This document shows positions 12,301 to 25,884 of a stretch of DNA of 64,000 nt, piece after piece (within the stretch, counting starts at the first letter, position 1; every line of letters starts with the position of its first letter). Made by a program: the position numbers and the translations under genes. The notes beneath the pieces were generated by a model. The model saw only the letters and a list, made by a program, of their open reading frames with translations. It was not told where the DNA came from and ran no database searches. The stretch comes from Sipunculus nudus (Eukaryota > Annelida > Sipuncula > Golfingiida > Sipunculidae), in the NCBI GenBank assembly GCA_026874595.1, contig CM049320.1, positions 15,544,488 through 15,608,487 on the forward strand, written 5' to 3'.

Positions 12301-13452
12301 TTCCCCCGGAGATGCGATCTGTTTGCCTATCCCTCACTTACCAGTTCCTAGACTCGTCATCAGATGTCGCTTTGCAACAGTGCCAACATATAGTGAGAAG
12401 TTAAATGGAATTTGTAGCCTCCTTGAGTGTGGACCTTCCTTTATTGAAAAAAAAGATCTAGCTACTATAGTATACAAATGAAGTCTCCGGTCTTGAGATT
12501 CAGGTGTTCATAGGAAACCCAATATATCCATGCAGAGGAGAAATATAACTGACCCATTTGCAAAACATGGCAATTTACTGGAAATTATGCTCTATTGAAC
12601 AACAGAAAAGGAATTTTCCGTTAAAATAGCTACTTTAATTATTAACTGTTGTACTATTCGGTTTTGTACAACAACATATATACTGCTTATAAACTGTACA
12701 CATAATAAATGCATTTTCTTGTGCATGCAATAATACCTGATTTGAGTAATTAGTTCTTTTTTTCTATATCCCTCGGTACGTCCTTATGCAATGCGGTTAT
12801 AATTTTATTCTAAACTTTATATCAAAGGGAAGGCTATGTTTATCATCTGTGATAAATAATATCCAGATGTGAGGCCAGACTATGGACGGGTGTTAATAAT
12901 TATTCTGTATATATTGATTCAAAATGCTCTTGTGTTGCTATGGAAATTACCCCCCCCCCCCCCAAAAAAAAAAAAAAAACAAGAATGATCACTTACTCAA
13001 TGCCTGTACATGTTTGTCCCTCTGACATGAAAAATGTTCAAGAAGGCCATATTAGTCCGCATAAGATGAAAATACTAGGACGTGTATACTCACGGTTGCC
13101 TTCACATCATTCAAAGTAAACAAGAGATTGACGAGACATAGTGCACTAACATGAGAAGATAGAGCTACCTGAATCAGTGTCTCTTTAACATTGAAAAAAT
13201 GCATACATTAAAATATTCATAATTACTGGAGAATGCGTATACTATTTTGTAGATTATTTGATGTGCACGGGTAATTCTTTATTATATTTTTCTGCAATGT
13301 CTTCGGAGATTTCCGGGAGGAAAGAGCAATATAGGTTCACAACTTTGATTGCTATAGAGAGTTAGATGGAAAGAAATATGGTTGTATTCCACATAAATTT
13401 CTTGTTTACTTACTTTCTTGGAATTTAGGTTTTGGCAAAAATGTACTTTAGA
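9383..13452. other. AT-rich desert
   Basis: No gene is seen. It contains C-run plus (CA)n sequence near 12262-12300 and a striking poly-C/poly-A junction at about 12953-12980. Short open frames in this stretch run through these simple repeats. Confidence 0.5.
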
Positions 13453-13539
13453 GGGTTGTCAAATTGATAGTTTGACAACCCGGGTTGTTGTTTCAGGTAC
13501 ACTCATTTGACAACCCTAAAATTGTCGATTTGACAACCC
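13453..13539. repeat. Cluster of TTTGACAACCC repeats with a hairpin
   Basis: GGGTTGTCAAA (13453-13463) faces TTTGACAACCC (13471-13481), a perfect 11-bp stem with a 7-base loop. Two further TTTGACAACCC copies follow at 13506-13516 and 13529-13539, plus a partial GGGTTGT at 13483. Function is unknown; it could be a decayed transposon end or a cluster of binding sites. Confidence 0.7.
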
Positions 13540-14149
13540 TATGATTTCAGTGTTTCACTGACATGATTGTGTGGAAATGTATTTTTTTTACTGACTGCAT
13601 GTCGAGATGGCCAAAATAACTGAAAGGTCATTGTGTATCTTTTGTATATACAAGTATAATTCCCTATCTAAATTGAGGTAGATTCTGATAGACAGCGGTG
13701 TGGTTTAAGAATCCAGACAAACTGGTTGTGGTATTTTTTTTTAAATGTTACTTGTACTGCTGTCATTATTATTATTTTTTTATTATATGGAACAGCGATG
13801 TTTCATAGGCAACTGTTTTACAATATAAACAAATGTATATTATAAAAATATTTGATAACAGATTTGGGCCAAGTCATAGTGTTTCATTGATGACAGAGAT
13901 AAATGAACAAATCCATGGATATGCTTAATTATAATCAATATTAATTATTAATATTCTCAACGAAATAAAGTATCTAAGTAACGTATACACGTTATCTGCA
14001 TGACCTTTTATTCTTCGGAATTAATAATTATTAAATATGTTGAAAAAAATCTGTAATATATCAGACTTTACAATTATTTAATATTTACACTGAATCTATT
14101 ATTTAATCATTATATCTTTTTTCGGAAATATCAGCTCACACAGGCATCG
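13540..14149. other. AT-rich noncoding stretch
   Basis: Nothing recognisable apart from AT-rich runs. Confidence 0.5.
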
Positions 14150-14560
14150 GTCCTTTTGAGGTAAATATAAAGTCTTGCATTCCAGAGAGTCACCGCAGGG
14201 GATAGGGCTGGGTTTCAGACCTCCTTTTTGTTGTTCTTGATGTCTTTAGAGTCAATATTGCTGAGTTTTCCAGTAAAAGACAACAGAGGTCCCACCTGAC
14301 TCAGTGGCATTCGTGTGACCACGCCTCCCATATCAAAACGCCAATCACTGGCAGTGTTTATTGTATACAAGGAAAACAACCATGTCTATTGTAAACAGCT
14401 ACGGGAGCCCAAGCTAAATATTTATCTGTGATTGAGTGCGTGGCTATTTATTTGTGCAATGAGGCAGTGAGCCTGCGAGTAGCGAGCAGACGACATTACC
14501 GTAAGTAACTCTGCTGCAGGCGATGCGAGACGTCTGCGCTACCATAAGAACTCCAAGCCG
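14150..14560. promoter_or_regulatory. GC-elevated island with forkhead-type motifs (candidate regulatory element)
   Basis: About 400 bp with clearly higher GC than the flanks. It contains TGTTTAT (14355-14361), TGTAAACA (14390-14397, the core forkhead site) and two MEF2-like AT-rich sites nearby (CTAAATATTTAT and CTATTTATTTG). No gene-like open frame spans it. Enhancer or promoter activity is inferred from composition and motifs only. Confidence 0.35.
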
Positions 14561-16589
14561 CGGGAGAGATCATCTGCGTGAGCGGGTACCAGCAAACAGC
14601 TCCTCAACAAAATGTTACTACCTAATGACGTGTTATGGAAACATGCAATTAGCCCCGGGCACAAAGCGCATATTTATGTTGCCTGTTGGCGATACGACTC
14701 AATCTTTGTCTCGTAGATTCACTTAACTGGCTTGGATTTATTGGGAAGGCCAGCATTCAATTATAGTAGTTTATCATTTGTCAATTTAGCTATAAACTCT
14801 ACAAAGTCTGCGGGGGCATTGTTTACGGTCATTTTTTACATCTTGCCAAGACTGGTCCAAAAACCATACCGAAACTTTACTACATGTAGAAACCCTTTTT
14901 TTCCATTTTTAAACACCAATCATAATTGAGACAAGGCATTTTCAGTCACAAAGTCAATAAATATATCTATATTTAATTAAGGTTAGTTCATATTACCCCG
15001 CTGAATATATACGAATGCCAATTATATATATATATTAATAAGCACAAGGTGTTCATTAATTTCGTCGATAGGGGCAGTAGCTAAGATAAATCAAAACTAT
15101 ATATAAATATATAATGTTTTGTTGACATTCGTCGCAAAATAATAATAAATATTGAGTAAAATCTACAGCAGAGTATGGCAAACCCTCACAAATTATATTT
15201 GATTATAGCATTAATTAAATATTGGATGAAAACTAGATGAATTATATGTCCATATGTCAATGAGAGAAGAAAAAAAAAAGAACGGTTTGAGGAGGAAACC
15301 ATAATAGTCTTAGCACACAGTTGTCTAATGCAATAGTAATAATATCAAGCATCATTCAACACACTAATAAAGTTTTCAAAGACTATAGCTCATGCATATC
15401 TCATGGTCATCTAAAAGTACCAGAATCTCTATACAGAGATGGGCATACATATACTGAATGCCAAAGTTTATCCAAATGTGCCCAATACAAACTAGCGGCA
15501 CCTGTCGCCCACGACTGTCACTAGCTGTTCGAGTCCGTTACATCGAAAAGAAAGCTCAAATGTGTTATCACTCACAAGATAAGACGTAATAAACCTAACC
15601 TGTTCTGATACGATGGAATTTTTGCCGGAGTTTCTGATAAGTAGTTTTATTCAATTGAAAAATTCTGCATGCAAGCAGACAATCATTATGCGCATGCGCT
15701 ACGTATGCGGTATAAGGTTTTATACAATTATATACAATTTTATGACTGACATATATATTACAATAAAAATAAAAGAAGGCTAACATCAGTTATAATGTAC
15801 ATGAAAATAATAACGTCAGTAATAACATAACATACGTTATATTACCCTGCATATAGTCACTGCATGCATGGAAATGTTATATCTGTATTAAAAGGTTTAT
15901 TTTCTGATTCTCACATACCCATGTTCATGTTTTTTTTTCACTTCTGGATATTCATGGATGTTTTAAAGAGTGAAACGTGAGGTGGAGAATATTATGAAAT
16001 CATCCATTTTTACACCTGAGACCTAGAGGTCTTTGATACCCGTGGAGGATCGTTTTCTGGTGAAACGCGTATATCATTTTCATAGCGATGCCTTATCTCA
16101 AACGGAGGTAAGGTTAATTAACGAGACTGATAAGCTGCATTTACACCTGTCCCTGCAAGCATTTATACAGTATATAGAAATAATGTGCCCTGAGGACGCA
16201 ACGCTTTGCTAATTTTTCATGGATAATTTGTAACACATTTAGATATATATCAACATTTAGACCAAATGATCAAACAACGTTCTTGTGTCAAAATATATAT
16301 AAAAGAATTTAAAACAATAAAAAAAGCATTTAAAACAAAATATCAATACATAAAAAACCCTGAATTTTTACAAATAGTTTTAGTCAGCAAATAATTTTAC
16401 AGCATCTTTATAATATTTAATACGTGATAAGAAAGCTCATCAGTATATAATAAAACAGACATTTACAGGACATAATGTGACGGGATTACTTGAACATTCA
16501 TTTGTATTCTTTTTTATTCGAGACAAAATCGTATAATTGAACGTTTTAATATTTAAGGCTATAGTTTGAGGTGGCAGTGCATGCATGAT
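14561..16589. other. AT-rich desert
   Basis: No gene or clear element is seen; short open frames only. Confidence 0.5.
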
Positions 16590-16880
16590 AGGAACTTGGA
16601 CCCAGAGAAACTCAGTGTATGCACGCTTTACCCTGTATGTCTCACCTCTCTCCCAGCCTGGCTTTGTGAGGGGGTAACATACATCTCGGCCCCTTTGATC
16701 TTTTATGGGTGGTGTACACCTGTAGTGAGCTAGCAGGAGAGATAATTGTCTGCCGATATCTACAAAGACCTACCGCGACCCGATTAACTACTCCCGTCAC
16801 TCACTTATGACTGAGATGATTAATGACTCCCATCCTTTCATATACTCCACCCCAAACCCCACGGGGCAGGGAAGTACAGA
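16590..16880. promoter_or_regulatory. GC-elevated island (candidate regulatory element)
   Basis: About 290 bp of higher-GC sequence containing CCTTTGATCTTTTATGG (a TCF-like site next to a Hox/Cdx-like TTTATGG), GATAATTGTC and GATTAATGAC. No open frame supports an exon. Regulatory role is inferred. Confidence 0.3.
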
Positions 16881-18189
16881 GGAATAAATGAAAAACCCAG
16901 TTTTTATTCAGATCATAAGTATGTCTATTGTATCACAAATCTCCATCTTATATAGTTATTATGTATCATTCACTTGATGATTCCAAGTATATATATTATT
17001 ACATGTATTAACTACATATAAGTAATGCATATGTTATCAGTGCCTGCATTTTGGTAAATATATTATAACGCATCCGACAGTAGGACCCATCGCTTAATTA
17101 GATTTCCGTCCAAATACCGCACTCCTTCAAGTATCCTTTAATCTAAACATATCTTATATTCGTCTGTCCATTCACCCATGCGTCAACTTAATGTGTGCGA
17201 CAACAAATTTTTTCCTCCTCATTTATTAGAAATAATGTCAATGTTTAAGTGTTTGCACCAATATAGTAACACTTATAATAGTGCTCCGAGATAATCACTA
17301 TATATATTGTCACTATATACTTATTCAAATCTCACACGCCCACACACACAATCACACAAAAGAACATATTTTGCATTATTACGTAGTCTCCACTATATGA
17401 GGATCTTCAGGAAATACTAAGGCAATGAACGTTGTGACTTGTGGCTTACAGAAATATAATTTTATTTTAGACGGTTAATATTTTTATTCTTCAAGTCCGT
17501 TTGTAACAGGTGAACCACTTGAAACAAAGAATACCTGCATTGGGCTAGATTTGCCGTAGAAAAAGTATATTGCATTATTATTTTCGGTCCTAAATATTTC
17601 CATTTAATATCATATTAAAAATGCATAAAACTATTGAGCGTGATATAAACTTTTATATAAGTATAAATTAAGTGAGTTTGATTTGTCAGGAAACTAAAGC
17701 TAATTTGAACAGTAAACGCGTAAAGTGTCACCTTTTCTTCCTTTCTTTTGAGTATTACTGCCTGATGCATCTCTGTAATTAACTGGAATGAAAACAACCG
17801 TGTCATATTAATCAAAATGACACTATGTTTTGTATCCGTCTGTCAGACAATTGGATTATAGTTGTACACCTGGAAGCATACCAGTGTACGCATTGTATGT
17901 TGAATGGCACAGCTCTATACAAATTTAGTTATACATATATAACAGCTATATAAGCAAGGTGTCCAGCTACAATTTATTCATGTATGTATGTAACAGTAAC
18001 AGACTAGTTAATATTACGTTAATATCCAGTTTAGCATATTAAAGGTCTCGTTAATTGTTAAATATCCTTTTTTTTACAAATATCCGAACGCATATTAATG
18101 TATTTTCTTGAACGAAATCGACAAAATAAAGAACATTAAATGAGAAGATGATTTGAAGGATAATTGATTGAAATCACTTAGTCATCTTG
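16881..18189. other. AT-rich desert
   Basis: Nothing recognisable beyond short (CA)n and AT-rich tracts. Confidence 0.5.
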
Positions 18190-18560
18190 TTCCCGGTCAT
18201 CACTGACCCTTATCAACATTCCCCCTCCTTTTGCTGGTAGCAGCAGGTGCGCGTTGGCTGGGCCAGCTGTCTGCTTGGCTGACTGACAGACCTTCTGCAG
18301 TGCTAATCGGCCGGAGCTGCTAGCGGTAATCGAGAGCTTGCTGCTGTTACACGAAGGAGGCAGATGCGCATTGATACATGGCAGAAAAGCTGGCCTCTAA
18401 TATACACTTCTAGGCGCGTTATGTGTGACACAAACCAGGCTACAACAGGACCACTAACCCTAGAAAAAATTGTCAGGTCCCCCCGCTGTGTCTGGTCGGA
18501 GAACTTAATGTGGCGCGCTCAGATAATTAATGAGTCTACACTAAATGGGGCTTGGGGCCC
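18190..18560. promoter_or_regulatory. GC-elevated island (candidate regulatory element)
   Basis: About 370 bp rich in CAGCTG/CAGCAG-type sequence, followed by homeobox-type AATTAATGAG. A 74-codon open frame is present but has no recognisable features. Regulatory role is inferred from composition. Confidence 0.3.
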
Positions 18561-19919
18561 GTCCCCCATTCACAATGTGAACGTATAAACCATAGGTCTA
18601 ATACACACATCGGACCGATTTGTAAATAAAGCAAGGTTTCATAGAAACCAAGGAGTGAGCTCTATTAATAAACATGCATTTGATTATCTCTATAATAATG
18701 TGTTTTAATAATTCTTTTACCAGGTTAATTATAATTTTGCTTTGACCATAACATTGTAGTTGGTCATAAACTAATCAATCATATTATGTTCCCCTCGTGT
18801 TTTTTGTTTTTTTTTGTGATGTGTTAATTGTTTTTCTGTTCATCGTAAAATCGTGCGTTTGTGTTATATGATTTTATGTAAAGCCTCAAATATACAGTTC
18901 TGCCTAGTAGGACTGCTTTATCTTGTAGGGCGTATATGTCATTCTAGTTTTACGTTATTTTTAACAGTTAGCTTTCTGTAAAAGTTAATATAAAAATAAC
19001 TGTTAAAGCTAATTTATCTTAATTGAATCTAAATGGGGAATTTCGGAATGTTCATAGAAAGCAAGAGGAATTTGATGCAAGTGTTTTAGTAAGAACTCCG
19101 TGTGAGACGGTCATGTGAAATTTCTTCGTTTGTATAAACTTTTTAAATTAACTATGAAATAAGCACAACATGTTTTTCCCGATTGTTATTAATAATTTTA
19201 TTGTCGGTCCACGCATCGACTAACCCGCTTTTATACAATACAGTCCTCTGCTTATAATAGTTCACGTGGTTGAAGTTCCCTTTAATCTTCAGTCCACTGC
19301 GACAATACATTAGTTCGTTTTCGTAATGACGTTACTGAATCCGGATCATGAGCCGGATCCACACCAAAATACAATCCATTCTTTATTGGCTCATTCATGA
19401 AAGGCCCAGAAAATTTTTATGAGATTCTGTATGTGATTGAATAATTTATGTTGCAAACAAACACATACACACACCACAAACACACACACCAACGGGGATA
19501 AACGCTACCTTCGATCCTGACGGGGGCAAAAAAAAAATGATAAAACAAATATTGATATGAGTTGGCGATGGTATTAATATAGGTGGTGTTCACCTTTTTC
19601 TTACTGATATCCGCCCTGAGACCACAAATCCTACTTTTAAATGCATAAAAATCACATATAAACTATTGAGATACCATGTATTTAATTATATACATGAAGA
19701 TCAAGATTGCATGTCTGGCACATATATTTGTGATTGTGTATATTTTGATTGGGAAGACTAAAAAGTTGAATAGTCATAGATATCGTCTGTCGTCTGAATT
19801 TTATTGGCCTATACTTTAACATTCGGCACTCTCAATCGTGATTCACACTCGGATATATGTCCTACCTTCTTGCCATATAGCTGCATACTGCATACCGTGA
19901 GGTAACAGGTATAGCAGTA
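18561..19919. other. AT-rich noncoding stretch
   Basis: No gene is seen. There is a loosely repeated ACACAC tract near 19463. Confidence 0.5.
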
Positions 19920-20170
19920 TTGACTTTCGCGTTGACCCAACATGTACGCTGCGTGTTGTACAGACACTGATGAAACGACGCCATCATTTGCCCTTGGCTA
20001 CTAAGGTCGCTCCGGCCCCACCCCTACACCTGCCCGACCCATTCACCCCCCTGTACCCCCTCGGGTAACTTGACCCCCGGGATCAGAGGCGGTGTGCTCG
20101 TCAGCTGCGGAGAACCTCAGCCGTAACTATTACAGTCACGCAGCACAGCGGACTTCACTAGTCTCTGTAC
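19920..20170. promoter_or_regulatory. C-rich island with TTGACCC motif
   Basis: A C-rich block ends in GTAACTTGACCCCCGGG. A near-identical GTGACTTGACCC occurs in the island at 49071-49330, and reverse-complement GGGTCAAG forms occur near 30770 and 35000. Regulatory role is inferred. Confidence 0.3.
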
Positions 20171-21229
20171 TGTAAAATCAATTAAATAACTTATTACCTT
20201 GTTCATTAAGAGACTGCTGAATTACATGTAAGGGGATTGTTGTAATAATGGTTGGTATAGTCTAAAGTGCCAGAATATGCCTAAATCAGCTATATAAGGA
20301 AAAAAATATTGAAATGGTCCTATTAAAATATAAAACACTTCTCCTGGATGCTCAAAAACGGAAGGTTCCTGATATATTAAACGCTGATATATTATTTTAA
20401 AATAAACAAAATATTGATCTTTAATTGTATATAATCACCCTGGATTGTGCAGCCATTTTCGATCCATTTCTTGTGACCTGCGATCGAGGCAGCACTAGAC
20501 ATCAGTCATGTAATCAAACAGAACTTGGGCGAGGAGGTGACAGCCAATGTAATAATCTATTATTATATATTATATCATACTCATATTTTTGATGTCATAT
20601 TGCAAACCATAATTGTACAAATGTCTATTAACATGCCCTAATTCACATCACTGCGTCAGTCTCCTAAAACCTACAACACTATACTTAAAATATGTAAATA
20701 CAAATGTTAAACTAATCAAAGAACTTTATTTTAAACTTGTTGATGACACATTTTAAACAACAAGGTGGGCTTAAATTGAAATAGGCTGTAGAAATGAAAC
20801 AAGTGTTACACTATAACACACAATTATGGACACAGCAGATTTGGGCTATCCATAACACGGCCAACAAAAGTAGTCCTGTTTTGGTGACACTTCTCACTTA
20901 CATTTAATGCACTTTTCTATCAACAAAAATAAAAACAAATATAAAGACTGCATAGTGTCCGGCAGAGAATGTTAAGATTATTGTTCTGGCCTTAACTGGG
21001 ATGTTATATATATATATATATTAGATATTTTCGTCGTTTATACTTTAAATATTTGTATTTACAAAGGATTTCTTGAGTCTTCTTGTAAACACTACATATT
21101 TTCAGCTAGATACACATTCCAAGAGATTACAAATATCAATTCAAAACATTGTCACATTCTTTTCCTTGTATCCATTTTTTAAGCATGCGGCAATATCGAT
21201 TATTTGAAAGTGACAAACAGAAGTAAAAT
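20171..21229. other. AT-rich noncoding stretch
   Basis: Nothing recognisable; a short (AT)n run is at about 21006-21022. Confidence 0.5.
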
Positions 21230-21520
21230 TGTGGAATGTGACATACAACCCCATGTGACCCTCGACATCTTCTGTACGGCGGTGGAGACGCTTGTCGCCA
21301 GGCTTCCGCCAGTGTCACGTGACCGAAAGTTACTTCCCGCTGTGCACGGACGCTGGAATGTCTAAAAGTGAACCACAGATACATGTCACGCTGTCAAGTT
21401 GGACTCAGGCCCTCGTATAACTGACCACTTGAGGTCGGCAGGCCAGCTACCACGCCAAGCTCTCATTTACACTCGAGAGGTGTGTATCTGTTACTTCCTA
21501 ATGGACGGCTGAATGGCCGT
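21230..21520. promoter_or_regulatory. GC-elevated island with a GTCACGTGAC palindrome
   Basis: A higher-GC block with the perfect palindrome GTCACGTGAC at 21314-21323. This is the CLEAR-type E-box bound by TFEB/MITF factors in other animals. The minus-strand open frame of 82 codons here has no recognisable features. A promoter or enhancer is possible; no transcript start is visible. Confidence 0.35.
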
Positions 21521-21547
21521 CTTTCCCAGTCACTATAGGGTATACAT

Positions 21548-21552
21548 CTCTC

Positions 21553-21591
<39 letters not shown>
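21548..21591. repeat. (CT)n microsatellite
   Basis: About 44 bp of uninterrupted CT after a short CT/CA lead-in. Confidence 0.95.
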
Positions 21592-21592
<1 letters not shown>

Positions 21593-23436
21593 AAAGCTTT
21601 GTGAATCTGAATATTAAAAAAAAATTAAGTCTTTTAATAAGAAGACATAAGTACCTTCATACGGCCTGGGTCATATCAGGGCTCAAGATTTAACCTAATA
21701 TCACAGCGTAGACGCAAAAGGTTAATTAAACCCCAAGTGATACCAGGGTGAAATTACAAGAACCGGGCGGGGTGTGTTTTAGGCGTCTTTGTATGTGTTA
21801 CACTTGCACGTTCGCCCGTAGTACTAACTATACAGTGTCCGAAGTGTGTATTGTAAGCCGCTAATATAACCTCGGTGCCTGGGGACTCGTTGTACCGTCA
21901 GTTTTTACGTTGAATCACCATGCTCTATTAGGGATTCAGACGTCCGCAACTGTCAGCAGTGCGGAACGCGAGACGTGCCTGAGCGCGTCGGACTGGTGCC
22001 ATTTGGCGGCCTGGGTTATGTCACTTGCTAGATATGCGCTATATTTGTGAAAATATTAACGTATGTGTTACACAAACCATGATACAGTGTTCGCATACTA
22101 TCACTCAACTTATAGTTTTGTTTCCTCTCTTGTCAACATTCTAGTGATCCATTTGGAGACTTCAACATGTTTTGCACTCCCAAGAGTTGTTCTTTGTTCA
22201 CGTGGTACCAGTTAATACTATTAAGAGGCTATATATACCGCTAAGAGAAAGTAATACATATTTTTTTCTAAAATATAAGGCGAGAGGCACGCAAAGATTC
22301 CAACTTTGAATTTAAACAAACGAAAGGAACACACACATACACACACATATATATAAATAAATATATATATATATATATGTATATGGACATATCAATATTA
22401 AGAATAACGACATAATCGCATATTGGTTAAAATTAATAGGACGTTGTGTAATTTAATTTATCGGTGAAAGACTATATATTCATGAATTGGATGAAATCTA
22501 TGTCGACCAGAGAAATTGATGTGTCTTGCTGGATGCTAATATCAATATTCTGTATACTATAGAAAATCAAGGTAATTATAGTTTATTTTAGTGTTCAACA
22601 TGTTTGTCGTACATGACTGTTATATAATTATCTGAGCAGAGCGAAATGAAAGGCTAGGCTATCAGCGCAGTGTATACCCAGACGAATAGTTTTGATTTTA
22701 GGTGGCTTTGATTCTCTCGGTGTTACAGCCTGAAATTAAGGGGTCGGACCGATCTTTGGACTTCAAGAACAGAGCGCCGAAACGAGATTTTGAGGGTCAG
22801 TCCATCACCTCCGCGTTTATGAAAACCCTGTCCATATAAGAAATAATTCTATTATAAACTTTGTGCTAGAGTTGAAACCAAAGAAGAACACGCGTGTAAA
22901 AGTTTTTCAGTTTTCGTTAAAATGAACTTAGCTTTTCATCACGAGTTATGGAAAACTTATTAAAATGTAAACAGGTGTAGTGTAGTTCGGTAACCGTGCG
23001 CTTGGTGTCTCCAGTATGACGCTTTACTTTTTTATGTCTCAGCTTGAGTCCCACAAAATTTTCACGCTGATTGCGACATGTGTTTCTGTGGCGAATATAA
23101 GTGATACATAAAGAAAGCGATATGTTCCTTTGCATGTACATCGTTTTGTACCATCTCTTCTCATCAAAAGGCCACTGTTCACGCGTGTTACTTGATGGGG
23201 CGCGAAATCGTTTCCAGCAGACACATGTCGTCTGCTCAAAGCCATTTGTGCTAGACTTGTTACTTGCTCACATAACTGTGTCAGTGCTTCGTAGAGCAAT
23301 GTGATTTTGTTCCGTATTTGAGAGAGTTATCAGTCTATACACCACAGCGTATGTAAAACAGATAAGGTATAGCTGGTGGTGATATAAATAAATTTTTATT
23401 AACTTTTTTTATTTGATTTATATTTTTCCTTCAATT

Positions 23437-23514
<78 letters not shown>

Positions 23515-23697
23515 GTCTATTCCATAACCAAAGTTGTGGATAAGAAACACCAGTTGCGTTTGTACTATATACGCAACTTTGGAAAAAATGTTTTAATACT
23601 TTATTGACCCAATAAATAAATCAGTTCGGATCTTCATTTACTCCATGCAATGTAATAAATGATTTTAGGTAAAGAATACCCAGGCAATTCAAACATG

Positions 23698-23728
<31 letters not shown>

Positions 23729-24352
23729 AAACACACATCCGCACAAAGACACTCGTGCATATATAATTGACATTTTTGGCTAGACCCCTTCCAAATTAAG
23801 TTTCTCGTGGACATATGTCGTGTTAATTAAACAAAACATTGAGTATTCCAAATATCGTTTATTTGAGGATGGCCTCTTTCTGCTGATGATATACTTATAA
23901 TATATATGATACCAAGCGCGTGTACTATGGGTGTCCAGTCAAAGCCTGCATGTCTAAAGGTGTCAATGACTTGTTATATCTCAATAAAATATTTCGTTAC
24001 ATATAGACTGTTTCTTAGATATCAAATACATTGTATTACTAAGGTTCTTTTCCAGGTAGAATATATATTACCAATATTTATCCACGAATATAACATGGTT
24101 ACTTGATGAGCAGCCATACGAGATTATATCAGATGCAGATGAAGATCAAATTTGTCGATATGAGCGTGGAGTAATCTGGAAGCTGTAAACATATGGTTTA
24201 TCGATGAGCCACACGCTTTTGTATATAGGCACTTTTGTTATATGTGCAAATCAGTTCCTCTAAAAAAAAATCTCAGGTCAATTTTAATTTGTTACCTGGA
24301 AGTATATTATTTTTATCGTCGTTATTTCGATGGATATATATAAATATGGATA
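21592..24352. other. Noncoding stretch with microsatellites
   Basis: No gene is supported. It contains an (AT)n tract at 23440-23514 and a (CA)n tract at 23698-23726. Open frames across the (AT)n tract read as Ile-Tyr repeats and are artefacts. Confidence 0.5.
23440..23514. repeat. (AT)n microsatellite
   Basis: About 75 bp of AT with a single AAAT interruption. It is self-complementary. Confidence 0.95.
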
Positions 24353-24517
24353 CAGTAAAACCTGGCTTAACGACCACCTCCATTGGACGACCACCTTAAA
24401 ATAACGACCATTATTTCACGGTCCCAATTCTTTTTTGCTTTGCTCTTTATGTCGACCACCTCGATAATGCGACCACTTCATCCTCGCCTCGTCGAGGGTC
24501 GTTTTGAAGTTCCCCTG
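24353..24517. mobile_element. Tc1/mariner-pogo-like MITE
   Basis: A 165-bp element flanked by TA on both sides (24351-24352 and 24518-24519). The left end is CAGTAAAACCTGGCTTAACG followed by ACC; the right end, reversed, reads CAGGGGAACTTCAAAACGAC followed by CC, so the TIR is decayed but aligned. The CAGT(A/R)AAACCT...AACGACC signature with TA duplication is that of pogo/Tigger-type MITEs. Several GACCACC motifs occur inside. It is non-coding. Confidence 0.65.
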
Positions 24518-25884
24518 TATATGTATTGTGGGTTCATTGGTTATATTGGTTGGATTGTCTACCAGCAATTTAAAAATGGATTTTGATTAAGGTATCATCT
24601 GAGGGTAAGGTTATAACTTCCGATGAATAATTCATAAAATATAGGATTTAATCGACATTGCCACCATGTTTTATTCAAATGATTCTTAATCATTGTAAAA
24701 GGTGAAGTATTTGTTTACCCCAACTGAGCTCTATAGAGCCAGAGACGTTCTCGGGTATAATATAGAGACCGGGGCTTCGTTCTGACCAGCAGAGCTGACT
24801 TTGATGGAACCATGGGATTGTTGAAGCGATACACACATTTCTCTGGTCTTGCATTGATATATTTCCTCCGCTTAAATAGCACACACAGCATACACATATA
24901 TATTGCCTTTTTTTCGGTAAAATCTAAGAAGAGAAAAGGCAGAATATTGAAGACCACGGTATTGTTTTAGAAATAATTTATTGCACATATACATTGCTTA
25001 CAAAACCATTCCTGACAGAATTAAGTGAAATATTTACAAAGAACCACAACCAATACATAGATTAATAGTATACATTGTACATCAGTTGATAAACATGTCC
25101 TTTACACTGCATGGTTTACGTTGTTTCGGACAAAACATAACATCTCGGTTGATAACCGATAAATATCGGTCTTTAGTCAGATATGAGACCAGCTGGTTAA
25201 ATTCCAGCCAAAATAATGCGTCTTACAATTGTGATTTAATAATTGTTTATATATATATATATATGAGAAATTAAATAAATGGATATTTATTTAATGTTTA
25301 TATATATTCCCAGTCTGTGTTTTTTATCAAAGTTTTCTTTTCATTGACGTAAACTGAAGTCTCTCATACCCAAGTGACAGGTAGTTTTCTGCTTATCTTT
25401 TGCAGTTTTTTTGTTCGAACGCGGATCCATGCATGGTGTCAAATCCTAATAAAACTTACATTCTAACTTGGATCTCCGTTGGTGGTTAATACTCCATGAA
25501 AGTATGAATTTTCGTACAGCGCTGGGTCCTCACCCCTGACAAATAATGAGCGAAGATCTCCACCAATAGGGATTCTCTGTAAGTAGTAAGGTGGTCAAGT
25601 GGTAACGTCACATGTTTGGAAGACTTTTTTGTGGTGCCGTTCGGCACGTGATCCTTGTCGCGTTGATCACGTGGCTATTTCACAGATATTCTTCGTAAAG
25701 ACATTTGTAACTTCTGCGTTCACACATGAGCCGTTTGACCAGGATTATCTGCAAAATATGAAAATTAAAATACAAAGGTAAAATTAAGAATGCATATAAT
25801 TTTATGTAAGGGTTTTAGCATATACATTTACAACCATTGCACCATTAAGAAATATAAAGCCTGCTGCCCATATCTTATGGATGC
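24518..25884. other. Noncoding stretch
   Basis: No gene is supported. At about 25588-25620, GTGGTCAAGTGGTAACG resembles an A box, but no matching B box follows at tRNA spacing. Confidence 0.45.

Noticed and set aside
12191-12481. 96-codon frame with Pro and Thr-His runs
   Set aside because: It runs through poly-C and (CA)n; the flanking residues show nothing gene-like.
13453-13539. CRISPR-like array
   Set aside because: The repeats are only 11 bp, irregularly spaced and in eukaryotic context; no CRISPR features occur anywhere in the window.
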